From Jackrogersella multiformis (taxonomy: Eukaryota > Ascomycota > Sordariomycetes > Xylariales > Hypoxylaceae), in NCBI GenBank assembly GCA_902806575.1, contig CADCXD010000001.1, positions 2,170,001-2,234,000 on the forward strand: DNA of 64,000 bases, written 5' to 3'. The notes below the pieces were generated by a model. The model did no database searches and had not been told where the DNA came from. It saw only the letters and a list, made by a program, of their open reading frames with translations. The position numbers and the translations under genes were made by a program. Shown piece by piece: positions 47,823 to 60,431 of the stretch (position 1 is the stretch's first letter; each line of letters begins with the position of its first letter).

Positions 47823-50800
47823 GCTAACCTTAGGTAGTAGTATTAGTAGTATTATATGTGCAAAGACATATTCTGGACCATTACTCGGCTATGAGACAAA
47901 TTCACTGAAGGCTTAATGATATAGATGACACAATTCTAAGTGGTTGATGCTTATCCCTACCTATTCGTTTCGTAGTTTTCCTTGAAGCCCCTTTTCGAAG
48001 TGCATACATGATATCCACCTAGGTAGTTAGCAAGCGTCAGTTGAATCCTGCATCAGCCTGTCCCGAGCGTAGCTTGCTTATCATCAGTGTGTACTTCTTC
48101 TCTAGCTAAGCAACTAGCCAATCAAGTTCCCGGGATTGTATTCGGATAGGCATCCTTTCATTCGGGTCCTGACTATCCCGCATTCAATTTAGCAAAGCCC
48201 CGGGGTTCCCTGTCCACGTGTCGATCATGACATGATTCCCCAACCCCGTCATCATCTGATTACCGACGGTCAACCAGTATATCGGGTAGTGGCCGAATTA
48301 GGTGAAGTAAGAGAATGATTCGGGGAAGGCTTTCATTAGAACGACATGGTCTGGGCCACGTAAACCATGTACAGTCGACGGCATCAAGCAGTTCTGTGTC
48401 TCCCGGAGAAGCCCATGGAGGCCTAGATCAAGAAGATCTGCCGCGGCTTAGTCCTTCCGGAACTCTCAAGGATGGGTTGTAGCTAAGTTTGTCCACGCCT
48501 TACGGCCGAGCAAACAATAAGCGAGCCTCTGGTGGATAGGGATCAAGTGTTGATGGCATGAAGCTTTGCTAGTAAGCAAGCTCTCTAGTTCATCGTTCTG
48601 AAAGGACCGATAAGCCATCGCAATTGAAACGGTTTGAAACACGTATAGGTCCTACCACTTTGCTGCGTCGTAAAGGGGGGGATCCTGAGAAGCCCGACAA
48701 GTCCCAGATCGGTTCTCGAGTATCACGACGCCATCGGGCATGACGAAACGAAACGAAATCGCTGTACCACCTCACATTTGGGAGAGCCCCGGGTTCTCCG
48801 TCCTACATAAAATACCTGTTAGTGGCGTATGTACACATGGCCCGTCCAGTTCGATATCAGCACGCCTACTCACCCTATAGTCACTTTTATTTCTCAATAC
48901 CAGTGGCAGGGCATTATGGACAGCAGCAAACATAACAAATAGGCTAGATTTCTCAGTAATGTTGACGCCTCCTTTCACACCCTCTTCCGCCTGTCAGTTT
49001 CTAGTCCTTGGTACTCTTCTAGGAACCAAGTCTGCGTGCAAGCGTGCTGGGCTAATCAGTACAAATTGTACTTTTCGCTCTATACATATACCTCCTTGGC
49101 AGTCATATCTGGCTTCCGGGGATGATCCCGACTTGTCGTCACCCCACCCAATGACAGCCCAACCAAGTACCATATCTATGAAGACCCAAGCTATGTATGT
49201 TTGATATTTGGGCTTGAACATGCATTAGTTTTCGAACCCGGACCCTCAGGATCGGTTCCGGTCCAGCATAGAGTGAATACCAGGTGACTTCCCGTTGCGG
49301 ACTGTCTTCGTAAGATAAACTTAGAAATGTTCATAAGTCCTACATAGAAAGCAGGAGTTTGCGACAAAGACGGTTGGATTCTGCACCACCTATCTACCCG
49401 CTTCTGACCCAGCACGTAATGTATTTAGCTTTTTCCGTGATCTGTACCTGTACATCGTCCAGACCCAAATACATGCCCTGTGCCGTTTTTAAATACCTCC
49501 TCACACGAACATGACAGGCAATAACCGATGAAAATCATTATTCACGACGGAATTGAATTCGGCGAGTAAAATAAAAACGTATATATGTGATATTTAAACA
49601 TGGTCTACTTGCATTGAAACGGAAAACCGAAGGTATGTACTCATTATCCTGCCAGATATATTCGGTCAGAAATGGCCTTCCTCTACATGACCTACCTTAT
49701 GAGAGTACATCCATTGTAATCAACCCCGGACTTTGCTCCCTTAATGTTTTAAATGGATTATGCATCTAATCATGCTCCAGCTGTCGTGAGACAATGTCTT
49801 ACGAACAAGCAACACAGCCGAAGCCAGGAGGCATTATTCAACTAATTGCAAATTATCCGCAAAATGACTAGAGGCTCAGTGGATTGACTGATAGGTATAT
49901 GTTATATTCGATTCGGTATTCGATTCGAGAAGGGGGTTGTTGAAGTTATTGTAGAATTTATCAATCACATCAAGTTCTGACGATTCTTTCAAATCCATTT
50001 GTTAGATAGGTAGCTTTGCGACACCATGTCTTATTGCATCAAGCTAAATTGGGTCCATGTTCTTGTCTTAATGATTACCTAGGTAATTCACCGGGGTGGA
50101 TATGAGCATTAAATTATAATTTCTTAACCTAGGTAGGCTATACAGTTCTCATCAAGGACGATTCGAAGAGCTCCTCCACTTCAAAAACTTGCCATTAATG
50201 TATTAATAGTAATACATTTCCATCATCCGTGTTCATAACATACAACTCTTGAAGTGAAACTAGTGATTCTTAGTCATTGTTGTCTATGAGGCTAAGCCAT
50301 TGAACGAGATATCGACGTTTTACCACAACAGAGAGCTCGAATTCAGTGACGAGAGCGATTCATATTAATCAATGGAGAATATCGTCCGCATTAAAAAAAT
50401 AAAAATAAAAGCAGGATTATCTCTACTACGAAGTTAATAAAACAGGATTGGCCATGAAAAAAAGGGATCTAGGAATGTACTTAGGTAAGTAAACTGGCAG
50501 GAACTGACTTTACCGGCAGATTCTTCCCAGTTTGAGACTTTACTATAGATCTGCAATGGCCTAATCGTCCCAATGATCGCCCTTAAGATCTTTAAAATGA
50601 CTCATGATAACTCTGTTACCTAAATAGTTCACAGCCACGATGCTAGGTAAGAAGCTGATTACTCTTATAATCCGATAGGCTCCATGCGCTCTAAAACTGG
50701 AGTATGAGCTAAAAGACCATAAATTTTGATGCTAATGATTAGTGTTTACTAAAGATGAGTGCCATCGTGCCCCCCTTTCCCTGTTACAGATATAGTATTC

Positions 50801-53717
50801 CTTCAGTGTCCAATGCCACCTTACTCAACTGTATGTATACACACCAAGGAAGTCTAACCGCGTGAGTGGAGTCAGAGATTTATGGGCTACCTAGGTAGGT
50901 AAGCACCGAGAGTATGTATCATAGTATAAGTTCCGATTTCTCCCACCCGGAAGTAATCTAAACTTGATAATCTTAGAAAAAAACTAGTGGAAACTACATT
51001 AGGTCTCTTAACAAGTATGGCCGACCACCTATCACAACAAGGCGGTGTGAACACAACCCCTCGAACAGCGCTTATATCTACCGGAGTAGACCTTGTTTAT
51101 GAAGGCTTATGTTTGAATTCCATGAGATAACCTGCTGTTTGAATATCGTGGACCAACCCTGTCGGAGCCTTTCACCGCCCTCATCGGAACCGATCATACT
51201 CATTTTCTCTCACAGTATCCGATAATGAAAACTACCTACATGGTGAGAATTAAGGTCAAGTACATTAGACCTAGTGCTTACTCTGCCATTAAGAGACACA
51301 AAACGACGGTTGGGCGTCCGTAAAGATGACGTTTGTTTAACCCCTGAGTAGTGAACATCCGGCGGCCCGACGCTGATCTCGCTAGCCCGGCTCCGCAGAT
51401 GATTGCCGAAGCTCCCGCCCCTTGCGCCGGGTCCAATGTAGTCATCAATTTTCAAATCCCGACAATTTGTTGGAGATTCCAGGACTCGCTAGTAACTCCA
51501 CGCTATGAAGAGCCCCTGCAAAAAGTACTAGTTAGGTCAAGTTCTTGCCACGGTTCAGCTTTGGAAATCTGAATTCGTATCACTTGCCCTGTAGATATTC
51601 CTACCCAAAAAAAATTAATTTTTTTGGTGGTTTTAATAGAAACAGCCGATGTTCGGTATCTCATGCCCGATTTATTGAAGGTGGCCCTGAAATTGTGTCA
51701 TGTGCACGGCCTAGCTGATATAATGGATTTCCTAGGTTACCTTGTATACAGATATCCCTCCTGAGAAGTCCGCATCATACTCATATGCTTAGCATATTAT
51801 CTAAATTTTCATGTAAATAGGTACCGCGACAAGGAATAAAGATGTATTGTGCACGCACTTATACTCGAAGAGTGGTTTATGAATCAGTAGCCGAAATGAA
51901 TCTCAGGGGTAAATGATTATTCAGACCTTTACTAGCCATAACATAGGCCTGACCTAGGCTGCTCTATTGGCATTACTTCATATTTGAAAGTGAGAAGTCA
52001 GTTCGTCGTATAGTCATAAGGGTATAAATAGTAGTCGATAAAGACTTTTACCCCTTACAATAGGGGGTTAGCAGTTCTAGGCGTTGAATACTTACCTAGG
52101 TAGCTACAAGAGCTCTTTTAATAGTCCAATGTGTTCTACCCATGAGTCTTCTGCCATCTAGGTTAAGGTTAGTTACCTAGGTAGACATTCGCCGACTTTA
52201 TGATAAGTTAGCAATACATAGTTAATAAGAGAGAATAGAAACGCCCCTGAAGATACCGCTTCAGCTTCAACTTCCAGACTAATGCGTCAATAAGCCAGCG
52301 TCGGTAACTTGAAATTCGGCCTCGTCTTCGGTCCGAGTTTGTAGAGAAGTCGGGATAGGAGGATGGCGAGTGATAGTAACGTTGGTGCAGTGTTTTTGAT
52401 ATAACTCCTCATATTCCATCTGATATCGCCAGCTTTCCAATTCAGTTATCACTGAAAAATTCGAGTTTTGGGTGATGGTCAACGCAATGACGTCGTCCAA
52501 GGAGTTACTCAGTGTCATTAGGTCAAGACTTCACACTCAAGTCGGGGCTTGATAGTTCCAGTGTGCCTAGGTAGCGTCACAAGTCAGTGAGGTTCAACTA
52601 AAAGTAGTAGAGATGAATCAGGAAGGATGCTCCGTAACTTATATTCAGCAGAAACCACTTGCCAGTCCTGTGGATACGATATGTAAATTAAGGACTTATC
52701 CTAGGGAGTCTTCCATCACCTACCAGGTCTGCTCGTTAGGCCGTGTTGTCTTGGAACCACAACGCAAGTGAGTTCGAATCCCGCTGTAGTTTAACTAGGT
52801 CCGATTCAGGTTTTCCCCTTTAGATATACTGGGGAGTTGATAGTGATTTGGAATCGCTATGAAGAAGATGTTCCCGGAGGTTTTCTTCTAGAACTATCAG
52901 CTAGCCAGTGCCGACGCCAACTGAATAGGGCAATGCAAGGCGGCAGGACATGGTGTATTTCTTATGTCAAGCGATACTCGATCTGTGTCCCTTTGCGGGA
53001 TACTCTAGACGTCCTATGCCCCATGGCCGCGCGTTACTGTGTGTACTTGGTACTGTTTAGCCCTTCGGATGTAAACACAATCATCATCAGAGCATTGGGG
53101 ACCTAGGGAGAAAGTCATCCTCTGGAACAGAATACGGTTGAAAGACAGCTAGAGAGGAGTCAACACTACATACGGAGATACTCCCGATCTGTTTCTATTA
53201 CATGCTTCATCGGTGTCAGAAGCCTGATCTATCGGGAGATAGACCAGATGGGGAGTTCGGACCGTTGAAGAAGTACTCCGTGGGAAGGGGTACACCTTAG
53301 ACAATGTAGACAAAGGCACGTTCATGTATGTATACCACGATCCATAGGGATAGGTTTAGAGCTCCTTGAGCAACAACGTCGTTATTACCCGTATCGATAG
53401 GTTTACCTTATGGCAGTCAGTTCTGCTACCAAAGCACTATCTACGCTACTGAACTTTAGCGCTAGAAAGTACAAGGGGGTCATAGATACATAAAGTAGAT
53501 AGCGACATCTAGGAATATCAGAGGTTAAGCCAAGAAGTGTAGCGAGCATACACACAAGCAGAATTTACCAAGGATACTTGATATATCAAAACACCTAGAG
53601 ACAGGGAAATCCTCACCCAAGATGGAGAGAAAGGAAACCGACAAGTCATTCAACAATGCTATTCGCATGTAAGACTATGTCGATCCTTCAGATTCGTTTC
53701 GAGCAACAACTAGTGAT

Positions 53718-54603
53718 CTAACTCCAGCTGACTCCAAAAAGCTTATACTTCTTATTGTCTCCGCCTGAAGGTTTGGTATCAGAATTTTCTAGATAAATCC
53801 TTTGATGGCCTTTGACATCAAGACATAAGTATTTGTATTCGAATTCGTCACGGCCAGCACGCTTCCTCAAGTGCACGCTGACTATACCATTATTCAATGG
53901 TCCTTCAACCTAGGAAGTATTAGATATATATATTTAGCATATCAGTTTGTTGACCTGGACCTACATAAAATCGTAACATCAGATGCTGGGTGCCTTGGGC
54001 ATCCGTATTCAGCGTCGACCTATTGTCGTTAGCAAAATAAGGAGCGTGTCTGTGTAAAAAACCAACTTACGATATTGGGCGAGCACGACGCCACTTGTTC
54101 ATGGTCTCCTCTCCATAGGCAGTGATTTTCTTGCTGTCACCAAGAAGGGCTAGGCACTCGGGATCCTTCTTGATTCGATCAACAGCTCGATTGAAGTATG
54201 CGGTTTTACTATCGGGGGAGAAGACATCCTTGTAAAGGAAGTAACCAACACCCCCCTAATGAATGTTGTCTTAGCATATTGTTAGGTGGGGATGACGAAT
54301 AGTGACAAACATAGGAGGGTTTACCGTCAAGACCAAGCCAACTAGGACGAGACCGAAATTGAAGGTCTGCTGTGTGGCGCGTGAGGCCTTCTCGGTGACC
54401 GAAAGCTCGTGCCAAGGTACAAAGCCATTGTCGTTGAACGGGGTAACGGCTCTCCTCTTGGAGGCAGCTGATTTATTTGCTGTATCTGCTGTGTTTCCCG
54501 TATTTTCTGACCCATGTTGGGTGGCATAACGGCAATGAGAGACAACGGGGTGCAGTCGTGGGAGAATAGCGGAAGCGCTGAGGGGTCTAAGTGCGAGCTT
54601 CAT
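53718..54603 (-). CDS. TIM21: mitochondrial import subunit Tim21
   Basis: Four exons, 54603-54325, 54255-54071, 54019-53965 and 53909-53718, with introns of 69, 51 and 55 bp, give 236 residues; all phases agree. The start MKLALRPLSASAILPRLHPV is a typical mitochondrial targeting sequence (Arg-rich, no acids). Next comes the conserved AVTPFNDNGFVPWHELSVTE, one membrane helix (FGLVLVGLVLTGGVGYFLYK) and the intermembrane-space domain: DVFSP, a DPECLALLGDSKKITAYGEE stretch, KWRRARPI, LMLRFYVEGPLNNGIVSVH and FEYKYLCLDVKGHQRIYLEN. Tim21 belongs to the TIM23 complex of the inner membrane, contacts Tom22 and helps sort presequence proteins and assemble respiratory chain subunits. Length is normal for the family. 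It diverges from the GLO3 gene, about 570 bp away. Confidence 0.93.
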
Positions 54604-55174
54604 GACGATAGTTTTAAGTCCATCGGGACTGATGGTATCGATCGATGATGATCGGTAAGCGACGGGATTGTTGTGAATAATAGAGTTATGAATGGAAGGA
54701 GGATAAATAAAAAAGTATACGATACGTAGAATAATAAATGGAATTGGATGGAGTTGGTTGAAGCTTCTTCAGTGGATGATGCAATGTGGGGAATGTAGTA
54801 GGAGCAGAGCGGTAGGACTGGGTAGGAGCAGTAGCAGTAGCAGTACGAAGTAGCTTGCTTATCTTAGCTTCAATTGGGTACTTAGGTACGGTCAATGAAT
54901 AGACTAAACTATATCTAGGTTAGCTCGCATCATTCATCATTTACCTAATACAGATAAGTACTAGCATGTTGGACCCATTAGCCCCACTAAGCCCATCTTT
55001 GAAGTGTCATTTTTGGCGAAATCTGGCCGAACCTTAGAACTCCTGATTTTCGATTTCACCGTCGACTCTCAACCCTCAATCTTCTCCCCCCCTTTTTTTC
55101 CTGCAAAGAAGACGCACGTTGTCTGTTGTTCATTGCTCACTATAGTGACTATTATATCCGACAGATATAGCAAA
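54604..55174. other. divergent promoter region of TIM21 and GLO3
   Basis: The stretch between the two start codons includes a short GCAGTA-type repeat near 54825-54845. No specific site is recognised. Confidence 0.5.
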
Positions 55175-56865
55175 ATGAGTGCGCTTGCATCCAAGCAGCA
55201 ATCGCAGAAGATCTTCGAGAAATTGAAGAGCAAGCCCGCGAACAAGGTGCGTGATAATCCATTCCCATTCCCATTCATTCCATTCATTAATTGCAACCAT
55301 CGTGACATTGGACATGTTTACTAAAGACTAACTACCTACTGTACGCGCGAAACAGATATGTTTCGACTGCGGACAAAACAACCCTACCTGGACCTCAGTA
55401 CCACTTGGCATCTACTTATGTCTCGACTGTTCCTCTAATCACCGAAATCTCGGTGTCCACATCTCCTTTGTTCGCTCTACCAACCTTGACCGTACGCCAC
55501 TCTCACCAATGTAAGGCTATCCAGTGCTGACCCTATATCTAGAATGGCAATGGGACCAGCTCCGTATTATGAAGGTCGGGGGCAATGAGTCTGCCACCAA
55601 GTACTTTCGCGCAAACGGAGGTAGCGCTGCTCTCGCTAGCAAGGACCCGAAAACCAAGTACCAATCAGCCGCCGCGACCAAGTATAAGGAGGAGCTAAAG
55701 AAGCGAGCCGCCCGAGACGCACTTGAGTATCCTAACGAAGTTGACGTCACTGACGTAGCAGGCGACGGCGCTGAAGGGTTGGGAACTCCCTCTAGTGAAC
55801 CAAATGATGACTTCTTTTCTTCATGGGACAAACCGTCCATCAAAAGGCCCACACCGCCTATCTCACGGACCAACACGCCCCCTGTCGTCGGCCGAACAGC
55901 ATCCCCTTTCCTCAATGCCGGTTCCAATGGCAAGGAGATCTCCAGATCTTCGTCGCCTCTATCTAAATCTGACTCCGCATCTGAAGCCAAACCCGCTGCC
56001 AGCCGAACCACCACATCCGCTGCGCTTCGGAAGTCCAATACCACAGGGCCTCGCAAGGCCAACGTGCTAGGCGCCAAGAAAACTACTACTAAGCTTGGAG
56101 CAAAGAAGGTCACTGGAGACATCATCGACTTCGATGAAGCCGAAAAGAAGGCTAAGGAAGAGGCTGAACGAATCGCGAAACTGGGCTACGATCCGGCAGC
56201 AGAAGAAGCCGAATCAAAGCAGGCTACTACATCCAAGACCGAAGCTGCCAATGTCGTTTCTCCAGCGCCAGTGAGCCCACGTGGGTATGGATCCGGTCAT
56301 ACTCGCGAGAAGTCGGCGGCAGAGGTTGAGCGGCTGGGGATGGGCTTCGGAAGACTGGGCTTCGGACAGGTTGGAGGTGGCAAAGCTGCTGCCAGTGCCG
56401 CGCCCAAGAAGAACGCAGGCGGATTCGGTTCCGTTGGACCAGTCAAGGCCACTACTGAAGGTACGATTTATTGGCGACTATATTTAACCCCTAAGAATAC
56501 CTTACTAAATAGCCCCTGTTCCAGATGACGACGAGCGCTATGCACGAAGCAAATTCGGTAATCAGAAGGGAATTTCCTCGGACGAGTTCTTCGGAAAGGG
56601 GGCGTTCGACCCCAACGCCCAGGCCGAAGCAAAGGGGCGTCTGCAGGGCTTTGAGGGTGCCACATCCATCTCTTCGAACGCCTACTTCGGCCGGCCCGAC
56701 GAGGAGGATCCCGTAGATGATTACGGCGACCTCGAGACCGCAGCTAAGGATTTTGTCCGAAAGTTCGGCATCACCGCCGGCGACGACCTCGACAACCTGA
56801 CAAGCGCGCTAGGCGAAGGTGCCACCAGGCTGCAGGGCGCCATCCGGAACTACCTGAACGGTTAA
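55175..56865 (+). CDS. GLO3: ArfGAP of the GLO3 / ARFGAP2-3 type
   Basis: Exons 55175-55246, 55356-55491, 55543-56460 and 56525-56865 give 488 residues; introns are 109, 51 and 64 bp. The ArfGAP zinc finger is complete: cysteines at 26, 29, 46 and 49 (CFDCGQNNPTWTSVPLGIYL, then CLDC), followed by SSNHRNLGVHISFVRSTNLD, with the catalytic arginine of the HRNLG motif, and QWQWDQLRIMKVGGN. The middle is Ser/Thr/Pro-rich and disordered, then a lysine-rich helical part (FDEAEKKAKEEAERIAKLGY). The end has the repeated Glo3-motif features (ERYARSKFGNQKGISSDEFF) and an amphipathic C-terminal helix. The protein should stimulate GTP hydrolysis by Arf1 on COPI vesicles in Golgi-to-ER transport. It is convergent with the PfkB gene. 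Confidence 0.94.
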
Positions 56866-57730
56866 GCTGGTTGGATATCGCAGCTCGAAACGTGGGAGAT
56901 TTCGACCACTTCGTGGTCAGAATAGTGCGGGACGAAAATAAGTTTGGACGAGGCCTCCACAAAGCCGACCTAATTGGCAGCTATCAGCACAGCACAGCAT
57001 AGCACAGCCCGGCCGGGCGGTTATCAAGCTGATACCGAGGATTACAAACGAGACAAGACGTAATGAACGGTGCAAGAGGTATCACGAAGACAACGGTTGC
57101 ACCAGTCCATGATTTTGACGCCATAGAGCAGGTGGCATGGTACACGTATGTAGTAATGAAACCCGATTATCTGAAGTCTCCTCGAGAGTCGAATTGGCTT
57201 CTCGTCTGGAGGTCCTACCCATATCCTTGAAAATATGAAAGTCATAAAAGACAAGTAGGTATGGAACGTTTAGTCCGTCGCATCCCACGCATCTATGTAA
57301 GCACTTTAGGTAAGCATCAAAAGGCAGAGCATATCCGTGCGAATAAGCTATTTCCACTGTCCCCGTACTGTACTGTACTGTACTGTGCTGTACTATATCT
57401 TAACTTAGGTGGTAGGTTAGAAAAAACAAACAAACGGCAGTCATACTCATTTCTAACTACCTAGGTAATCTAAAGTCTCAAGACTCATACTGTGGTGGTG
57501 TACTCCCCCGCTCTAAGCCGTAACCAAGGAACCCCCGTTACCAGTCCTAATCTATACCCTGCCGTGCCCGTGTTACTTTTGATATGCCCGCACGCTTCGT
57601 AAGAGTTCAAACCAATAATTCCAGAATTATAAGCTACCACCCCTTATCTCTCTTGTTATCTCTATCGTTATCTCTCTCTCTCGCCCTGTCTCTCTGTCTG
57701 TCTTTGTCTGCTTGTGATGTGTATCTCACT
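56866..57730. other. intergenic between convergent genes
   Basis: This 3' flank of GLO3 and of the PfkB gene holds a GTACT tandem repeat (57365-57394), one CCTAGGTA word near 57459 and a CT-rich tract at about 57648-57712. No gene is seen. Confidence 0.55.
57365..57394. repeat. tandem repeat, 5-bp unit GTACT
   Basis: Six units with one substitution (GTGCT), between two convergent genes. Confidence 0.85.
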
Positions 57731-59342
57731 CTACCTCTCGCTAAAAGCCAACCTCGATTTAAACTCCTCGAACCGCTCGTCAATCCTGACCCCGTTCCAC
57801 GTCTCCCTGTCTTCCTCGTCCTTGCCCAGCACCGGGGTGCCGACCTGCTCGATGGCGAAGCTGGCGGCGATGCTGCCCCAGGCGGCGGCCTCCTCGAGAC
57901 TCTTGCCCCGGGCCAGCGCGACGGCCAGGCCGCCCAGGAACGTGTTGCCGCCGCCGGTGGGGTCGACCACCTTGGAGGCGTCGGTGTGGTAAGCGGGGAT
58001 CCAGCGCTCGACGCCGGGGTCGACCTCGATCTCCTCGCGCGCGATCGTGCCTTCGGGGTCTTGCAGCAGGCCCGCGAATAGCGCTTCCATGTCGGTGTCG
58101 GGCTGCAGGCCGCCGTGGAGCAGCGTCGAGGGCTTCTTGGGACGATGCTGTCGCCCGCCAGAACGAACCTTGCGCTTGCGGCCGCCGTTCCGTGCGAGAT
58201 AACACCCTTTCTCCCCGGCGCGTACGACGATAGCGAAGGACTGGAGGGGCATGGAGCCCAAGAGCTGCTCGCAGGCGCGCTCTACGGCTTTCGTGCTGAT
58301 CTCGTTAGTATCCGGGTCTAGGCCCGAGTCCCCCATGAACCCGGCGAGTTCCGAGTGGTTCGGGCTGATGATATCGATGAGCGGGAGGACGTTGGTGCAG
58401 TTCAGCAGCTCGTCCGGCGTACACAGATCCGGCACGGGCTCCCAGATGAAAACGGGCTTGGGTAGGCTTCCACCGTCGGGAGTTGACAGCCCGCTCCGCC
58501 TGGCCTTGACCTCGGTGACGAGTTCGCGGCAGCGAGCCGGGGAGCAGATGAGGTGGAAGGACCGGGCCGTGAGCAGGGCCGGGGTGAGATCCTCGGCTGT
58601 GAGACGCTTCTTGGGGGTCACGTAGCGGAAACCCCGGTTCTGATGCTCATCGTAGCCATTCCAGCCGCGTGTAGTGAGACGCTCGGGCGTGGGCCGCATC
58701 AAGACTGATGTCTCCCAAGAAGCAATGAGGTCATCGAGGGCCGGTGGGAAGTCAGAGCCCTTGTCGATGATCCACCCCACGGAGTTCGAGAGCGGCGGCG
58801 GGGAGAAGAGCCGAGCACCTAGGGCCGAGTAGGTACCGGCGCCGCCAAGGACATCTTTTACCGGTGGCGTCGGCGGCAGGTACTCAATATCATCTTGAGA
58901 TCACTACGTTAGTTGACTGGGTTCGTCTTTTATATTTTGCTTCCATAAGGCCTGACATGTATGTATTGGTTATGATATAATGACAGTAGGGGTGACATGA
59001 TCAATGTTGTATCAAATATGCTAAGGTATAAAATATAAAAATACGACCAAACAATTACATGCTAATAGGGACAAGGCCGTCTGTGGAATTAATATCCAAA
59101 TCCCACTTGGGCTGTGTACAGTTAACCCTCCCACCATCAAGAGGCGGTAAGCAGTAGGTAGATAGAGGACCCAATGAAAAAAAAAACTCTTGAATTAAAA
59201 TCCCTCCAAAAAGAAGATCAAGACTCAAGTGAGAAAAGGAAGATATCATCATACCTATAATGAACATGCCCAAGGTGACGAAGTCTATCTCATGAGAAAC
59301 ATTATCGTCGTTCTCAGTCTTGGGCACATGCTGGGCATCCAT
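57731..59342 (-). CDS. PfkB-family carbohydrate kinase, MAK32-like
   Basis: Exons 59342-59255 and 58893-57731, with a 361-bp intron (GTATGA...CTCAAG, phase 1), give 416 residues starting MDAQHVPKTENDDN. The join reads LGMFIIDDIEYLPPTPPVKD. The substrate-side glycine motif GGAGTYSALGARLF is at about residue 46, a middle segment IISPNHSELAGFMGDSG follows, and the ATP/anion-hole signature is VDPTGGGNTFLGGLAVALAR, near residue 340; this replaces the usual DTxGAGD, with asparagine where the catalytic aspartate usually stands, a variant I associate with fungal MAK32-like proteins. Yeast Mak32 is needed for stability of a toxin-encoding dsRNA, but the sugar substrate and biochemical role are unknown. 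The long intron is unusual for this window and might hide a small exon. Confidence 0.88.
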
Positions 59343-60431
59343 GGTTTTATTAGTCTCTCTCTTTCTGTTTTAAAATCTCAACTCTTTTAAAGATCTCCTG
59401 GACCGACTGTTGAGCGTCATGTCATGTCATGTATCGTACGGTTGATGTAGAGTTTGGGGCGCATGGATGATTTCCCTCTTAGACCGCTGCTCTGTTTTCC
59501 GTTTAGGGGGGATTATGCAACAGTGTCGTGGTGTCGTAGTATTGTAGTTAAGAGGCTGCAGGTCTGAGATGGCATCGACCCAGACAGGTGCCAGAGCGGA
59601 CAATTTGATAGGTAGAAATTATCGATCAGGCTGAGCTACTGCATGCAGCCTCACTATTTTCAAGGTTGGAACCCTCCTTCTTGATTTCCTTATTCGGGAG
59701 TAATCCAATGGATGTTCCAATGTTCATTAATAGTGTATACCTACCTAGATACAGGTAGGCAGGTAGGTGGTGGTGGTTTGGTGGTTGTCCAAGGTAGGTT
59801 CCAAGGTTCCAAGGTTCCAAGGTTTCCAGTTGGTAAGTCTAAGTTAAGTCTCCAGCTTCGGAACACGAATAAACGATTCGTTAAGACGTTGGAGGTCTCA
59901 TGCCTGTTATAAGGTTGGGACCAATCAGCATCCATGGATCACTCCTGCACGGACCGAATGACACTAAATGGGATAGCACCTGCACCTGGACATACTTACG
60001 TAGTACATAGGTACGTACCCTAGATACCTAGGTACCTAAAGGTAGAGCTTCCACTTCGATTTCTTGGCGGCTGTCTGAAATTCTTACTTACTATTAAATA
60101 TTACCAGGTACCTAGGTAGATCTAAGGTACATACATCTTCATTGTTGGCCTCGTCGTCTATCACACCCAATACCTCGTCATCGCAACCACTTTCTTCTAC
60201 GCTTATACTTAGGCATCAGCATTTACCTCAAGTTATAAGTCATCTCCACGGAATATTCTCGTGCATTCATATCCGTATCGAATCAGAGCCTCTCTCTTTC
60301 TCTCTATTGGGTCTTCAACTCCCCCCCTGATCGAAGCTTCAAACATCTTCAAGTCTGAGGTCTGAAGTCTGAAGTCTGAACTTTGGCAAAGGACCCAAGT
60401 CAACAACTGTCAGCAAGGCGCAACTGCCGAT
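59343..60431. other. divergent promoter region of the PfkB kinase and SRV2
   Basis: This holds a GGTTCCAA tandem repeat (59797-59820), a TACCTAGGTACC group at about 60022-60038 and 60105-60118, and a GTCTGAA repeat at about 60352-60380, in the probable SRV2 leader. No gene is seen. Confidence 0.55.
59797..59820. repeat. tandem repeat, 8-bp unit GGTTCCAA
   Basis: Three exact units, in the region between divergent genes. Confidence 0.85.

Larger units (their letters stand above)
34188..53717. other. gene desert of about 19.5 kb
   Basis: No gene is supported on either strand. The longest frames (44232-44594 minus and 45738-46100 plus, both 120 codons) show no motif and no joinable exon. The right third has many short protein-like frames that may be remnants of decayed genes or elements. 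The first 2 kb is probably the promoter and leader of the VIB-1-like gene and holds dinucleotide repeats. AT-rich blocks occur at about 41560-41850 and 46800-47400. TACCTAGGTA words recur, for example at about 34610, 38830-38860, 40045-40060, 40560-40575, 42280-42330, 42930 and 52085. Confidence 0.6.

Noticed and set aside
52279..52518. 79-codon minus-strand frame in the desert
   Set aside because: The composition looks mildly protein-like, but there is no recognisable domain and no joinable exon.
52720..52790. tRNA-like B-box (AGTTCGAATCCCGC)
   Set aside because: The presumed T-stem is badly paired, no matching A-box or acceptor stem could be folded, and no anticodon loop is convincing.
55517..56125. 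202-codon antisense frame opposite GLO3
   Set aside because: It lies fully on the well-supported GLO3 exon and has no motif.
57780..58205. 141-codon Arg-rich minus-strand frame
   Set aside because: It is a shadow of the PfkB kinase exon in another frame.
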